Shown here in pieces: positions 47,870-61,250 of a DNA stretch of 64,000 nt. Under the pieces are notes generated by a model. That model saw only the letters and a program-made list of their open reading frames with translations. It was not told where the DNA came from and made no database searches. This DNA is from Halicephalobus mephisto (taxonomy: Eukaryota > Nematoda > Chromadorea > Rhabditida > Panagrolaimidae), in the NCBI GenBank assembly GCA_009193035.1, contig SWDT01000166.1:62001-126000 (forward strand). Direction: 5' to 3'. The translations under genes and the position numbers were made by a program. The stretch's first letter is position 1. Each line of letters opens with the position of its first letter.

Positions 47870-48803
47870 AACTTAAAAATAAGGAGATTTAGACGCTATT
47901 TAAATACACTGTATCGTTTTTAAGTTATTACAAGTTGTACATTGTTTATAGTGTCTCAACTGAGTAATTTCCTGTGAAGAAAGTAGAATGAAGAACACGG
48001 AATACAAGTCTAATTGTTCAAGTTATATCTAGTATGGAGGAATTTAAAAGCAACTGATGTTATAGTTCAGTTAATGCCTTGACCAAGAATCCAAAAAATG
48101 AAATTACACTAATTACGACAAATTGTTGCAATTATAGAATTTGCAAGTAATTATCTTTTACTCAATTTCAGAGAAAATAAACTTTTAAATTTCGAAGAAC
48201 CAGTATTTTTTGAGAATAAAGAAAGTAGATTTTTGTTACAGTAATTCGGACGTCTGTTTTAGATATAATAAAAATTGGAAAATACTTTGTCGTCTGGAAT
48301 TATTATGGTTGAATTCAGTCGGTTCAAAAGTATTGAAGCATCATAATCATAGTCATTTGTATCAAATTCAGTCATGTTTGAAATTATCGTCTTCGAAAAC
48401 TTAATAAAGATAATATTTAGCTGTTTCTCAGAATGATGCTTAATTTTCGTTAGTTCTTGGAGTACTACAGTACCCAGGGGAGAATTATAAAGTTCTTTCA
48501 AAATAGTACTGTTTTAAATTGCTAAACTTTTTAGAAAGTTTCTAGAGATGTTTGGAATTCTGTAAAAATTTGTAAAACATTTTAATATTCAATCGATGTC
48601 TCTGGAAATGTAAAAAACCGAAATTCATTTTTAATTTCTAAAATCATTTTTTACTGATAGTTCTAAATGCTTTCGAAAGTTTTTGAGATAATACTCATTT
48701 TTTAATTTTTAGTAATTTTTAGAAATATTTACAAGTAGGTTCTTAATCACTCGTTTTAGTACATTGTCTTGTGAGCAGATTATCTACAGGATATAGGACC
48801 ATT
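47870..48803. other. Intergenic region between receptor and actin
   Basis: Contains one exon-like minus-strand segment, about 48378-48286, that reads from an ATG as an acidic, Tyr-rich start (FDTNDYDYDASILL) ending at a possible GTATTT donor. It cannot be joined in frame to the receptor gene below it and stays unassigned. The rest is A+T-rich 3' flank of actin. Confidence 0.35.
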
Positions 48804-50398
<1,595 letters not shown>

Positions 50399-51632
50399 TT
50401 AGAATTTCGCTTTTGATTCCTGGACATGTCTAGAAATCATGAATGGAGACAGATCTAATCCTGTTTGGAACTCCCCTAAAGCCATCCGAGCGAGGATTTT
50501 CCCGACGATAGCACCGAACTTGAATCCACTTCCGGAGAACCCACCGCCGATGATAATGTTGGAGTACTTGGGATGAGTGTCAAGGATGTAGTTGTGGTCT
50601 TTGGTTACCTAGAGTTTTAAGGTTGATTTCGGTATATATCATGTTTTTGAATTAAGATATTTCATCACGAACAACTTATAAACCTACCGTGTACATACAA
50701 CTAACTTCCCTAGTCGGCTTTGTGTAATCAACGTCCTTGATGTGGTTTTTAATATGTTCGGAAGGGAAATCCACAGTCCATTTTGGGGGTTTAATTTTGT
50801 CTTTCTCGTCAGGATTGATGGGAACCCCGATGTGAACCCCTATTTTGATTTCTCCTGGATAATCCACATCAGGGATCATGTAGAGTTCTTCGCAGTTATC
50901 TGACATGATCATCACGGGACTATTGTTCTGGGGTAGAAAGTATTTGTGATTATTTTTGATTTTCCAAAAGGTCAAACCAATCAACTCTGGTTCAGCGTGG
51001 ATTTTGAGATCCGGGAAAATGGACTTCAGCCAAGTTCCAGCTGTTACGATCAATTTCTTACAAGTATACTTGGCAGTCATTGAGTAGACTTCAACGAGAT
51101 CTTCGGAAGGATCGATTCTGACAATTCTTTCGTGTTCGATGATTTTTCCGGAATGAGAAAGGAAAAGCGATTGAGCAGCCTTAAGAGCTCTGTCTGCATA
51201 GACGAATCCTGCCTTAGGGTCGTAGAGTCCATTCCAGCTTGAATCATACTCCAAATGAGGGAATCTGGAGTTGATGTCTCTTCCCTTGATGACCTGATGA
51301 TCGACATTGAATGATCGAAGCACATCTGCTTTCTTTTCAGTGGATTCAGGGTTCCCGACCCAGAGTAATCCACAAGACTTGTAGAGCACTTCTCCAGAAG
51401 CCTTGGAGAGCTCATCCCACTCTTCATAAGCTTGTTTAGCTAAAGGAAGATAAATACCGTCAGTGTGGGCAAATCTGATGATTCTACTAGCACCATGAGA
51501 AGATCCTTTAGAATGTCCCAGAGCGAATTGTTCAATCAACAGAACCTTCAACCCTCTTTTAGCAAGTTGGTAAGCAGCACAGGAACCCATTATCCCGGCC
51601 CCGAGGACAATAACATCATATATTTCGGACAT
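50399..51632 (-). CDS. PIPOX: Sarcosine oxidase / L-pipecolate oxidase family flavoenzyme
   Basis: Minus-strand exons 51632-50688 and 50608-50399 give 384 residues, the monomeric sarcosine oxidase length. These FAD enzymes oxidise N-methyl or cyclic imino acids such as sarcosine and pipecolate, making peroxide, usually in peroxisomes. Seen: a dinucleotide-binding start (VIVLGAGIMGSCAAYQLAKRG) with a Glu after strand 2 (LLIEQF), then HSKGSSHGASRIIRFAH containing the Ser-His-Gly-x-Ser-Arg region that precedes the covalent-flavin site in the family, KLIVTAGTWLK, CMYT at the end of exon 1, and IIIGGGFSGSGFKFGAIVG near the C-terminus. The last residues are SKAKF, not a standard SKL-type peroxisomal signal. 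Confidence 0.93.
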
Positions 51633-51639
51633 TTTCAGA

Positions 51640-52324
51640 AATGAACGAAGGAAAAGTTAATAACTGACTATCTAATCGATAACCAAAGGTCTGCTGTCCT
51701 TGCAATTGTTTGTCAATTTGTTTTTTTAGATGAGAATGATAACCAAGATAATGTGGGGAACTTTAGGGCATGTTTCCGAAAAAAATCAAAGGTCAATGAA
51801 TAAACAGAATAATTGTCAAAGCAAGGATTCGCCATGGTGTAAAAATCATCAACTTTATGAATTTTTTCAAAAATGATCGGAACGGCGATAACTTCACCGA
51901 TCCAGAAAGACTACTAACAGTCTTAACAGAGATTTATCGATCGTGTTACATTTGTATTTTACAGCGTGTTTATAATAATGGCCTAATTACCCAAGTTTGA
52001 GTTCGGAATAAATCGACGAAAAGACAACATTTCGAAAAAATAAATTTCATTGTATATTTTTTAAGAAGTTAATAGATTTTCGAATTTTTTAAAATTCAGA
52101 ATCTACGAAATGAGTTTTGTGAAATCTATTTTCTGAATCATATACAGTATATTCTAAATGTTTTAAATAGAGTACGATAGTTAATTTTCCATCATGGTTG
52201 AGTTTTTTCTGAATATTAGGGAATAATATTGTATCTGTTGTGGATCTTGACGTAGTTCACGGAGTCCTAATCGCTAGACGGGAAGAGGAATTCTTCTTTA
52301 TTCTAATACAGTAAGGTTACAGTA
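51640..52324. other. Intergenic region
   Basis: 5' flank of the oxidase gene. No gene or repeat recognised. Confidence 0.5.
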
Positions 52325-52565
52325 CAATACGAATAGTCTACATCTAGGGAAGTAGTAGACTAATATGGGGATGAACACAATGATAGAGTAAAAGAGATTT
52401 GAGCAATATCTGCCATGTTGTGGGGGACTTGACAGTTTCCTTAAATACTGGGGATTTAAGCCTCACTGACTTGCCCTCAGGGATAGATGGAGTTCCATGG
52501 TCTTCGGGGGATATCGCGTCGGAATCAGATTCGTGTTCCGCGACAGTATCAAAAGATTTGCCCTA
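52325..52565 (-). other. Exon-like segment, unassigned
   Basis: On the minus strand, a TTTTCTCTAG acceptor at about 52566 is followed by some 70 codons without a stop, ending at a TAG near 52345. It reads as an acidic/Ser-rich stretch (HESDSDAISPEDHG) followed by a hydrophobic segment near the end (ILLKSLLLYHC). It could be the last exon of a tail-anchored protein whose other exons are missing, or a relic. No upstream exon found. Confidence 0.25.
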
Positions 52566-52675
52566 GAGAAAATAAAACAGTATTTTTAAAAAGTAATTTT
52601 AAAATATTATGGTTTACTGTAAAACCGCTACACATATGGAATATCTTTATTTTAAAAATTTAATCAAAAAATAAT

Positions 52676-53624
52676 TTGAATTTCGATAAAATAATTGAGA
52701 TTAATGATTCCGGATTATCCAAACAGGATGCTGTAAAATTATTAACAAAATCGAAGGAAATTATTGAACAAAAAAATCATTACAATAATCAGGAAACTCT
52801 TTTTCGAATTTTACGTCATTATTCAGCGAAATTGAGAATTTTAAGTAGTGAATTCCGCGAACACGTTATAGTCTGTGTTTTGTTAGGATGATTTTTGAAC
52901 AGCTTCGTTGAATTCAAACGGAAATCGAAAAAGATAAAAATTGACCTGTTCGGGAATATTAAGAAGATGAAAAATTTGGAAATATTCAATATTTGTCATT
53001 TAAATTTGATTTCTTGATTTTCATTGAAAATTTTTATAAAATTTTGCATTTAAATGGTTTTGAATTAATCATTATTATATTTTTATTTATTTTCTAATTT
53101 GATATAGTTTTGAAAAATTTAATTTTTCAATTTCGGTCTTCACACGAATGTTTGTTTTTTACGGTTTTTTAAATTCTATTTTTGATTATTTTTTACTTAA
53201 TAAATAAAAAAGTATGTAAATTGAAAAATAAACATTATTCAAAATTGAATTAAAAATAAAATAAACATTGTTCGCGTCAGGACCGAAATTAAACAATTTT
53301 TAAAAATATTTTTAAATATAATTTTTTCAAGAATATTTTTTTGGAAATCATAATTGGTATTTTAAAATTAACTAAAATGATTTTATTTTTTATTTTTTTG
53401 ATAATTTTTTTAAAAATCATAATTGGTATTTTAAAATTAACTAAAATGATTCAATTTTTTATTTTTTTGAAAATTTTTTGAAAATCATAATTGGTATTTT
53501 AAAATCAATTAAAATGATTTTATTTTTTATTTTTTCAGAAATCAAAGACCAGATTACCATTGAAGGCGAAATTTCCATGCTCAATTTGATTGTTACTTTT
53601 ATTGAAAGAACAGGAAGTACCTGA
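52676..53624 (+). other. Possible small gene in pieces (two exon-like segments)
   Basis: A protein-like + strand segment at 52676-52870 reads as a helical, Lys/Glu-rich chain (DAVKLLTKSKEIIEQKNHY) and a second at 53539-53624 follows a TTTTTCAG acceptor and ends at TGA (IEGEISMLNLIVTFIER). I could not find a donor that joins them in frame, so a middle exon may exist or the gene may be broken. A tandem repeat fills the gap. No family recognised. Confidence 0.35.
53341..53537. repeat. About 68-bp tandem repeat, three units
   Basis: Each unit contains AATCATAATTGGTATTTTAA and AAATGATT followed by T-rich runs; it sits just before a TTTTTCAG acceptor. Confidence 0.9.
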
Positions 53625-53660
53625 AACGCGTTCTTTTATTGATTGTTTTTTTTATTCAAA

Positions 53661-55662
53661 ATGATTCGCAGAGAAATGAGAGCTGCTAGGAACTCTGTTC
53701 GTCATGAGACTTGCCGGATTTGCGGGGATAAAGCCCATGGATTCCACTTTGGAGTTCTCAGTTGCAGGGCATGTTCGGCTTTTTTCAGAAGAACGATCGC
53801 TTTGAACATGGTTTACCATTGCAGATTCCAGAAAATTTGTCAGATTGATAAATGTGAGTTTTTTGAAATTTTAATTTAAAAAATGAATTTCGAAACGGAT
53901 CAAAGACGATCCTATATGGAAAAATACAAATTTAAAGTTTCTAAATTTACTAACTTCTAGCTGTCCGTTGCATGTGCCGAAGTTGCCGGTACGCCAAGTG
54001 CTTGGCCGTCGGCATGAAGCCAGATGCCGTTCAACTCCATCGAGATTCCATCAAGTTCACCAAGAAACCCTCGACAAAACCCCCGGAACTCCCTTCCCTC
54101 GAATTCAACCCTTCTGATCCTAATTCCTTGAACAATGCCGAACGAGAACTCTTCGATCGGATCAACTTCATTCTTGACGAAGCTATTCTGAATCCTCGGA
54201 CTTCAGAAGACCTGTCAACTTTGGAAATGTTCAGATTAGGGATGAATCATCTAAGAGAAAGAAGACCCATCGTGCACACTGAGAGGATAACGGATCTCGA
54301 GCCTTATCTCGGAACTGACAATTTTCTAAAGGTCCTGAAAGGAAACTGGGATAAAGTGGTCAGCATGTCCGGGAAGGAAGTGGATCTCTACGCAGAATTA
54401 CTGTCTTTTATCAGACCCTTCGTGTTACTTCCACAAGACCAAAGATGGCCGTTATTCAAGCAGTTTTCCCTTTGTTTCATGAGATTCGAGAGGGCTTATG
54501 AGGTGTACAGAGTTCTAGGCGAGAACGTGGAAGACATGAGAAACATCGCCTTCAATGGACAGATTATCGATCTTTACAATAATTTACTGAAGGAAGTAGA
54601 ATTCTCGAAACAAAAAGATAAATGTCGAGCCATTATTTCGTAAGTTTTTTAAAAATCAATTAAAAAATAAGCGATTATATGGCACAAATTAAAACTTTTG
54701 AAGAAAGTGGGATTTTGTGAAAGATGTCTTGAAAATCCAGTTTTTGGAAACTTTTTGATGGTTTTTGAGATCGTTGGAGGCAGTTTTGAACTGTGAAGAT
54801 GGGTTTCATAGAAATTCAATTCTGAAGGATTATCTGCAAGATGATCAATAACAACTTTTACTTCTGAAAGAACCCTTCAGAACCGAACTTTCGAAAAACC
54901 CATCTTCACAATTCCCCCGTGTTCTTAACAACCTTAAAAAGTACCTTCATAGATTCCCCAAACTTGCATTCTGAAGTTCATTCTTTCAGAAACTAGAAAA
55001 ATATCCCTGAATTTTCGATTGAGTAAAAATTGTTAATTTTTCGATGTAATTCATGTTTGTCAGTATTTTAAATTATTTTTAAACAAATAACATATATCTT
55101 GCTATCTTTGTAAAATATAAAAAATAAAATCAAAAAATTATCAAAAATGACGTCATTCATGCTAAGATCAAAATTATAAATTTTCTCTATTATTTTAGAA
55201 AATTCTTATTGTGAAAAATTCCATAATTTTTACTACATCATAAGTGATCCATGAAGTTATTTTAAATCTTTTCTAAAACTATTACTTTGTTTTAGAATGT
55301 TCAAACTTGACAAAACCCAACAACAAAAAGGTCTTGTTAACCCCCTCAAGGAAATCAAACCTACCGAAATCGAATTCGCAGCTCTTTGTCTTCATCTCCT
55401 CTGGACTCCACCAGGTTTCGATGTTCTCGCGGAGAAAACAGAAAAAATTGCAGTTTACTGGAGAAGACAAGCCTTCGGGGATCTCCACAACTACTACGTC
55501 AACTCCCTGGGAATGATCAACTACGCTACGAGACTTGGGGACTTTATGTCCTTGATGACGACTTTGGAGAAGAACGTCTCTAAAAACAAAGAAAACATAC
55601 TAGTTGCTGATTTATTTTCACTAACAAATATCCACCCTACGGTTTTCATTCTCTCGAGATAA
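53661..55662 (+). CDS. nhr: Nuclear hormone receptor
   Basis: Exons 53661-53853, 53961-54639 and 55296-55662 join in frame to 412 residues. The DNA-binding domain (about residues 17-93) has finger one CRICGDKAHGFHFGVLSCRAC with the P-box-like CRACSAFF, and finger two with CRFQKICQID, CMCRSCRYAKCLAVGM. The ligand-binding domain follows a Pro-rich hinge (KKPSTKPPELPS), with SFIRPFVLLPQDQRWPLFKQF matching the helix 3-5 signature of nematode supplementary receptors. The C-terminus runs through helices with LGDFMSLMTTL to LSR. It acts as a ligand- or metabolite-regulated transcription factor (family knowledge). Start set at the ATG before RREMR. Confidence 0.94.
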
Positions 55663-55821
55663 CTAAGTTATCAAAAGTAAATAAAGAAAAAAATCTAGAC
55701 ATTGAAGAAGAGGATTAAAATCCAAAAAAGGAAAATTACTTTCTTATCATTTTTGACCAAAAGTAAAAAAGTTGACAGTATAAAATCAGGCTCAAGCAAC
55801 AATTTACTTCATTTGACAAAA
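55663..55821 (+). other. Short 3' region of nhr and upstream region of the ShKT gene
   Basis: Contains AATAAAG (55679) as a likely polyadenylation signal for nhr. Confidence 0.5.
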
Positions 55822-57344
55822 ATGAATTTTTTCTTTTGCATTTTATTCTTCGGAAGTCTGGCCCTCGGGACGACTTACATCTGTTCGAGTAAGTTCCTGG
55901 ATAAGTTAAAATATCTTTAATAAAAACAGTGACTAAAATGACCGGTTTTGTGGTCGTTATGAACATTATTAAAGTTGTTTTTAAAATTGGAAAATTAACT
56001 TTCGGCATTACTGAGATGGTGACCAAAACGACCGATTTTGGATCTATCCTAAGTTCTGTCGACAGATTTCCAGAAGTGAACTGGACTCAGTTGGATTATG
56101 CAAGAAATTAACATGGTTTTTCTGGCGCGTTTTTTCGTAACCAACATTTTTCATTTTCGCTATTAGAGTTGCCCTAAGAGAATTGCGAAATCAGTTCAGT
56201 AAACTGTCTCAATGGGGAATGAAAAAAAAGTTTTTAAACAAATGTAAATACTATTCAATGTAAATTTCTATACTTTTGTGGTTAAAAAATGAGTTGTACT
56301 AATTGCTAGGAAAGTGGTCATTGTGGAAGATTTCTCTCCCTTCTTAGGCACTATCCAAATATTCTATTGGAACTGATTTAGTAAATTTAAAAAACAGTTC
56401 TTTTAAGTGCTATCATAGTGGCTAAGAAGATTGATTTCTCTCTTTTTGGTCACTATCCAAAGTAGGGGAGTTTAGATGCCCTGAGGGCATGTGGGTAGCG
56501 GTCAAACCATTGTGAGTACACGCCATCCCGTTTGATCTGGCCAGTTAAACACGATAGGGCTGGGTTAGTACTTGGATCGGAGACGTCCTCGGAATCCCCA
56601 GTGCTGCTACCTTTTTCTCCAAACTAACTTTTTAGCAATTATCAAAGCATTTATATTTTAAGCGCCAATAACATTCGCTCTAAGATCCCTAGAATAGTGA
56701 ATAATGAATGAATTTTGATTCACTCTAGTCACTATCCGAAGGGGGAGAGTTTAGAGACCCTGAGGGCATGTGGGTAGCGGTCAAACCATTGTGAACACAC
56801 GCCATCCCGTTCGACCTGGCCAGTTAAACATGATAGGGTTGGGTTAGTACTTGGATCGGAGACGTCCTCGGAATCCCCAGTGCTGCTACCTTTTTCTCCA
56901 AACTAACTTTTTAGCAATTACCAAAACATTTATATTTTAAGCGCCAAATATGTTCGCTCTGAGATTTCTGCAACAGTAACAATTGAAATAGTCTAATCGA
57001 AACAATCATTTACGATTCTTTTTAATCACTATTCTCTTTTGATAATTAAAAATAATTTCTTTTTAGCTGGTTGCGCTGATACGATCAGTAACTGCCAAGA
57101 CTACTTAGTCCAATGCCGTGTTCCTCAGTACCAGCCCCTGATGTACAAGAAATGTCGATGTACTTGCCAACTTTGCGAATCATGTATCGACATAGCGGCC
57201 AACTGTCCTTATTGGAACAATAACGGCTTCTGTTCCAACCCTTTCTTCCAAGACTCATGGCATCTCTGTGACAAAACCTGCAACCTCTGTGGAACCGCCA
57301 GTTCCACTACTGCATCACCGACTACGACTACAACTACTGCATGA
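55822..57344 (+). CDS. Secreted ShKT-type cysteine-rich protein
   Basis: Exons 55822-55888 and 57067-57344 give 114 residues. Exon 1 is a signal peptide (MNFFFCILFFGSLALGTTYI). The mature part has two Cys-rich repeats of about 36 residues, with six-cysteine ShKT-like spacing (CADTISNCQDYLVQC...CRCTCQLC and CIDIAANCPYWNNNGFC...CDKTCNLC), followed by a Thr-rich tail ending in a run of threonines. ShKT domains are common in secreted nematode proteins and can bind or block partners; the target is unknown. The single intron is 1.2 kb and contains two 5S rRNA copies. Confidence 0.85.
56494..56611 (+). rRNA. 5S rRNA, copy 2 (in ShKT intron)
   Basis: A 118-base 5S rRNA with complementary ends (GGTAGC and GCTACC), the central CGCCATCCCG and GATCTGGCCAGTTAAAC blocks, and the TTAGTACTTGGATCGGAGACG internal promoter region. 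A T-run follows immediately (CTTTTT), the usual RNA polymerase III stop. Upstream about 45 bases are shared with the other copies. Confidence 0.9.
56773..56890 (+). rRNA. 5S rRNA, copy 3 (in ShKT intron)
   Basis: Tandem partner of copy 2 on a 279-bp repeat that includes the flanking TTTTTCTCCAAACTAAC and TATTTTAAGCGCC. It has a few differences (GTTCGACCTGG, ACATGATAGGGTTGGG). Confidence 0.9.
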
Positions 57345-57606
57345 CCTACTGCAACAGAGTCTACTACAAGTGCTTAAAATAAATCCAATCACATTGTTGC
57401 AAGTTGTATTTTCCAGACAATTGTATCTCGTTTTTCATTGAAAAATAAAAATTACTCAAGGTCAAGAGGTCACAAATTTTTTGCAGAAAAATGACGGACA
57501 AACAAAACTTCAAAGTGTGTTCTCGACAATTGTTGTTTCAGTTTTTATTGATGTAATCATCTGCAGATTATCGAACTCGTTTTATTTCTTTTTTGATTTT
57601 TGTTCG

Positions 57607-60600
57607 ATGGCCTTGTCAAAAAGAGCTGAGAAAGGACTTGCGAGATCCTTCAAATCCGAAGGATTGAACAAACTTTACGCCGATGATCCTTATCATCCAG
57701 AAGATAATCCGAATGTGAGTTGTTTATTTGCACTCAAAAGTTGAAAACTAAATGTTGAGCAAATAGCAGAAAATAATAAATTAATCACTATTCAAAAATC
57801 ACGAGGAATTTGGATAGTGTCTAGTGCTGTCATTATTCCTAGTCGTTATCTGAGGACTTATTAAGTGGTTTTTATAATAAAAAAATCGCTCTAGTAAGAG
57901 TTCTGAATAGTGTTTAATACCTTTCAAAATCGGTATTTTTAGTCGCTATCTTGAAGATTTTTAAAGTGACTTTTTTGGAAATTAACTATTCTAAAAATAA
58001 GTATATTTATGTCTAAGTTATATATTTTAATATCATATTTAATTTCCAGGGTTATATTAAATTCAGTTCTGCTGATAATCTTCTCTCTCGAGATCTCATA
58101 AATTCGAAGTTGTCAGATTCCGCTTTTTCCACTTTCGATCGAAACGAACTAACTTTTTATCCTCGTCCTGGAGGTCAACCTTCCACTCGTCAAGCCGTGG
58201 CTGATTTCATAAATCTCCATTGTGTCCCGAATCTATCCAAAAAAGTAGACGAAGACTCCATCGTCCTCGTTCCGGGAGTTACTGCGGCTTCGGATTTGCT
58301 TTCTCAAGCCATCTTCGACGAAGGAGAAGTTTTACTCACTTTTGCTCCCTATTATTACCGATTTCCTAATGACTTTGGAGACAGAGGTCTTATCGAAGTG
58401 GAATCTGTTAATTCTTATTTCCCGGATTCTGGAAAATTCGAATTAAGAGTGGAACTTTTGGAAGAGAAATTTCAAGAATTAAAAAAGACAGGAAAAACGG
58501 TCAAAGGATTGTTGGTAGTAAATCCGCGGAATCCAGATGGAGGCTACTTTGGGGAATCTGAATTAAAGCCTGTCATTGATTGGGCTATCAAAAAGTAACT
58601 TTTCATTACTATTTATATAATTTCATTTTATGTTAACAAAGCTCTTAGATAGTGTCAAAGTATATACTAAGATTAATTTCCTTAAAGAAAAGTAACTTTA
58701 TTTTTTTAATTCTTCAATGTAAAATGCATAACGAATCAAAGTTTTTCGAAAAAAATAGATTCAGAATGTATTCAATCCATAATTGCATTTTAAAATTCTC
58801 GATTATTTTCACAGAAAATCAATTAGATAGTTTTGATAAATGCAAAATACACATAATTAAAAAAATTATGTGAATCAATTAAAAAATGAAAGAACTTTTT
58901 TCAAATATTTTTTATTTAACCTTCAATATATGGAATTTCGAACATATAGTCGATATTTTTATTTTAAAACGGTGTTATTAAATAGTTAAATATCGATTTC
59001 GAATAAGTATTTAAAAAGTTGGGGAACAAATCAACTTGTGTAAAATCTGATATATCGAAAACCAAAACAAAATTTAAACGGTTTTTTAAAATATTTGATT
59101 TTCGACATATCTGTCGGAAAACTAGATCTGGCCTCATATAGTCCGAAACTAATATGGAAGGAAAAACGTCTCTCGGCAGGCATCGAAGCCGCATCATCTT
59201 GCTACCTGGGGAAGTGCTTTTCTCTTAAGCTACGAGAGCGATCTTTTCCATTCCATTCCTGGAAGCAGAATCGTTTCTCCTGAACGATGGCTCCTTTCTC
59301 GCTACGCTTAATTTCGCGACAATATCGGATTTTATATATTCGATTTTCCGATTCTACAATCACAATGTTGAAAATTTAAATACCGATTTTTAACAATGAT
59401 CTATTAAACTACAAAATAACCCAACCTATTTCAGAAAACTTTGTAGATTTAATTTTGATTTTTGATCTCTAAAATTACATAGTTATCTAATTTTCTTTTT
59501 TTAGAAAAATTTTTACCGGAAATACATAAGGGATTCTAAATAATTATACTAGAAATTACAATATAAGTTATAAATTGTATCAAAACCGAGATAATTGAAG
59601 TTACTTATTTTTTTACTAATTATTCAGACAATTTTCGACAGTAATATTTATATTCACAAAGAAACATTTCCAATAAAAATATCAGATAGAAGTTAAAAAA
59701 ATTATTTTTGTTATTTACTATTTTAAGCAATTTCTGAAGTTAATTTTCTGATTAAACAAAAACGATTATCAATAAATTGGATAGTGTATATTTTAGGACT
59801 AAAATCAATCACTATCCATAATGGTTCAGAAGTTGTTTTTAAATTACTAAAGTGTAATCATGATAAGAGATGTGGATAGTGACTGAATTAATCGTATCTC
59901 GATTGTAGACATTCCATTTACATTATCTTCGACGAAATCTACAATAAGACGGTGTTTGAACCTTTGGATGATGGAACAGAATTCAAATCAGTTCTCAACA
60001 TTATCGATGAAGATCCTGAATACGATCATTCCAAAGTCATCTGGGTGTGGGGACTCTCAAAAATCTTCAGTATTCCCGGTCTCCGAGTGGCTGCCATATT
60101 TTCCGACAATCAAAGACTTCTGGAATCTATCAGAAGATCACTAATGTATAATGGGTTAAATGTGGTTACTCAACATATGGTCAGGGAGATGTTGAATGAT
60201 CAAGGTCAGTTTCTTACTAAAAAAGAGATTAAATCGTTCAAATCTAATTTTAATACGAAAGATGGATTTCATTTTCTAGCATACTATTTTAATGATTTCT
60301 GAGTGTTTTCGGTATTTACTACATAAAAAGGTACATTAAAATAACTCTGACGTATCGATACATTATATGTTGTTGTAGACGCGCTCTATGACCAGGGATA
60401 TTCAGAGTGCCTCAGGCTAATCAATCGTCTCTCCACTGAGGAGTATAGAGAGGGATACATCACGTTAGTCAATGCCCCTTAGGTTTTGCGCTTATATCAT
60501 TAATATTGTTCTATCTTATTAAGTCTAGTTCTCTAGATAAAGACATAATACGTCGATATTACACTTAATCTATCGATACATTGAATATAATATATCCTAT

Positions 60601-61250
60601 ATATAAGAACCGTTTTGATACATTAAACACAACGCATCGATATCAACTTAATGTATCGATACATTAAATATAATATATCCTACATATAAGAACCGTTTTA
60701 ATGTATCCATACATTATATACTATGTACCCGTTCTTTGTTTGTAAACAGAAAATGTGTACAACCTGATATACGCAAAAAAATCAAAAAACACCAAAACTA
60801 GTAAGATTATCATTCGTTCTAAGACCTGAACTTGGTAATCATATTTGTTCTTTTACATCATTACATACTTAAGAAATAATTAATTACTCTTCAGATTTCA
60901 TCACCAACTATTTTTCTGTCAACAAAAATCTTCTGAAATCCGCTCGGGACAACTGCATTCAACTCTTTAATGAATTTAATACTGTTCCAGAAAAGCCCTT
61001 AAGAATTCTGCCTTCCAAAAGTTCCTTCTTTTTCCTCGTCGACTTTGGCAATTTTCTCAAAGAAAGGACTTTCGAAGAAGAGCAAAAACTGCAAGAAAAG
61101 TTTAAATCCGAAAAAGTTCTGATCGTCCCGGGTCAATCTTTGACAATGCCCGAGGCAGGGTGGTTCAGAATGGTCTACTCTACTTCTACCGAAGGAGAAC
61201 TCAAAGAAGGAATCAAAAGAATCTTTTCCGCTTTGAAAAAATATATTTAA
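57607..61250 (+). CDS. ACCS: PLP-dependent aminotransferase, ACC-synthase-like
   Basis: Exons 57607-57714, 58050-58594, 59909-60204 and 60895-61250 join in frame to 434 residues. This is a fold-type I aminotransferase (class I/II) close to the animal ACC-synthase-like proteins, whose true substrates are uncertain. Seen: ELTFYPRPGGQPSTRQAVADF at the substrate-binding start, LVPGVTAASDLL, FAPYYYRF, VVNPRNPDGG (Asn-Pro motif), YIIFDEIYNK with the cofactor Asp, and GLSKIFSIPGLRVA holding the Schiff-base Lys. The last exon has the carboxylate-binding Arg region (GWFRMVYS). Introns 2 and 3 contain a 210-bp element and palindrome repeats. The longer open frame before the ATG at 57607 has no coding support. 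Confidence 0.92.
59111..59320. repeat. 210-bp dispersed element, copy 2
   Basis: Partner of 5281-5490, same orientation, in intron 2 of the aminotransferase gene. Flanks (CATAT left, AATAT right) are near-identical pentamers, fitting a worn 5-bp target duplication. Confidence 0.8.
60330..60730. repeat. AATGTATCGATACATT repeat array and unidentified insert
   Basis: In intron 3 of the aminotransferase gene. Two units of about 90 bp (60540-60730) contain ATGTATCGATACATTAAA, TATAATATATCCTA and AAGAACCGTTTTAATG and are inverted relative to 7245-7397. A 100-base segment at 60380-60480 of more even composition reads without stops on the + strand after a TTGTAG and may be a captured fragment. Confidence 0.65.
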
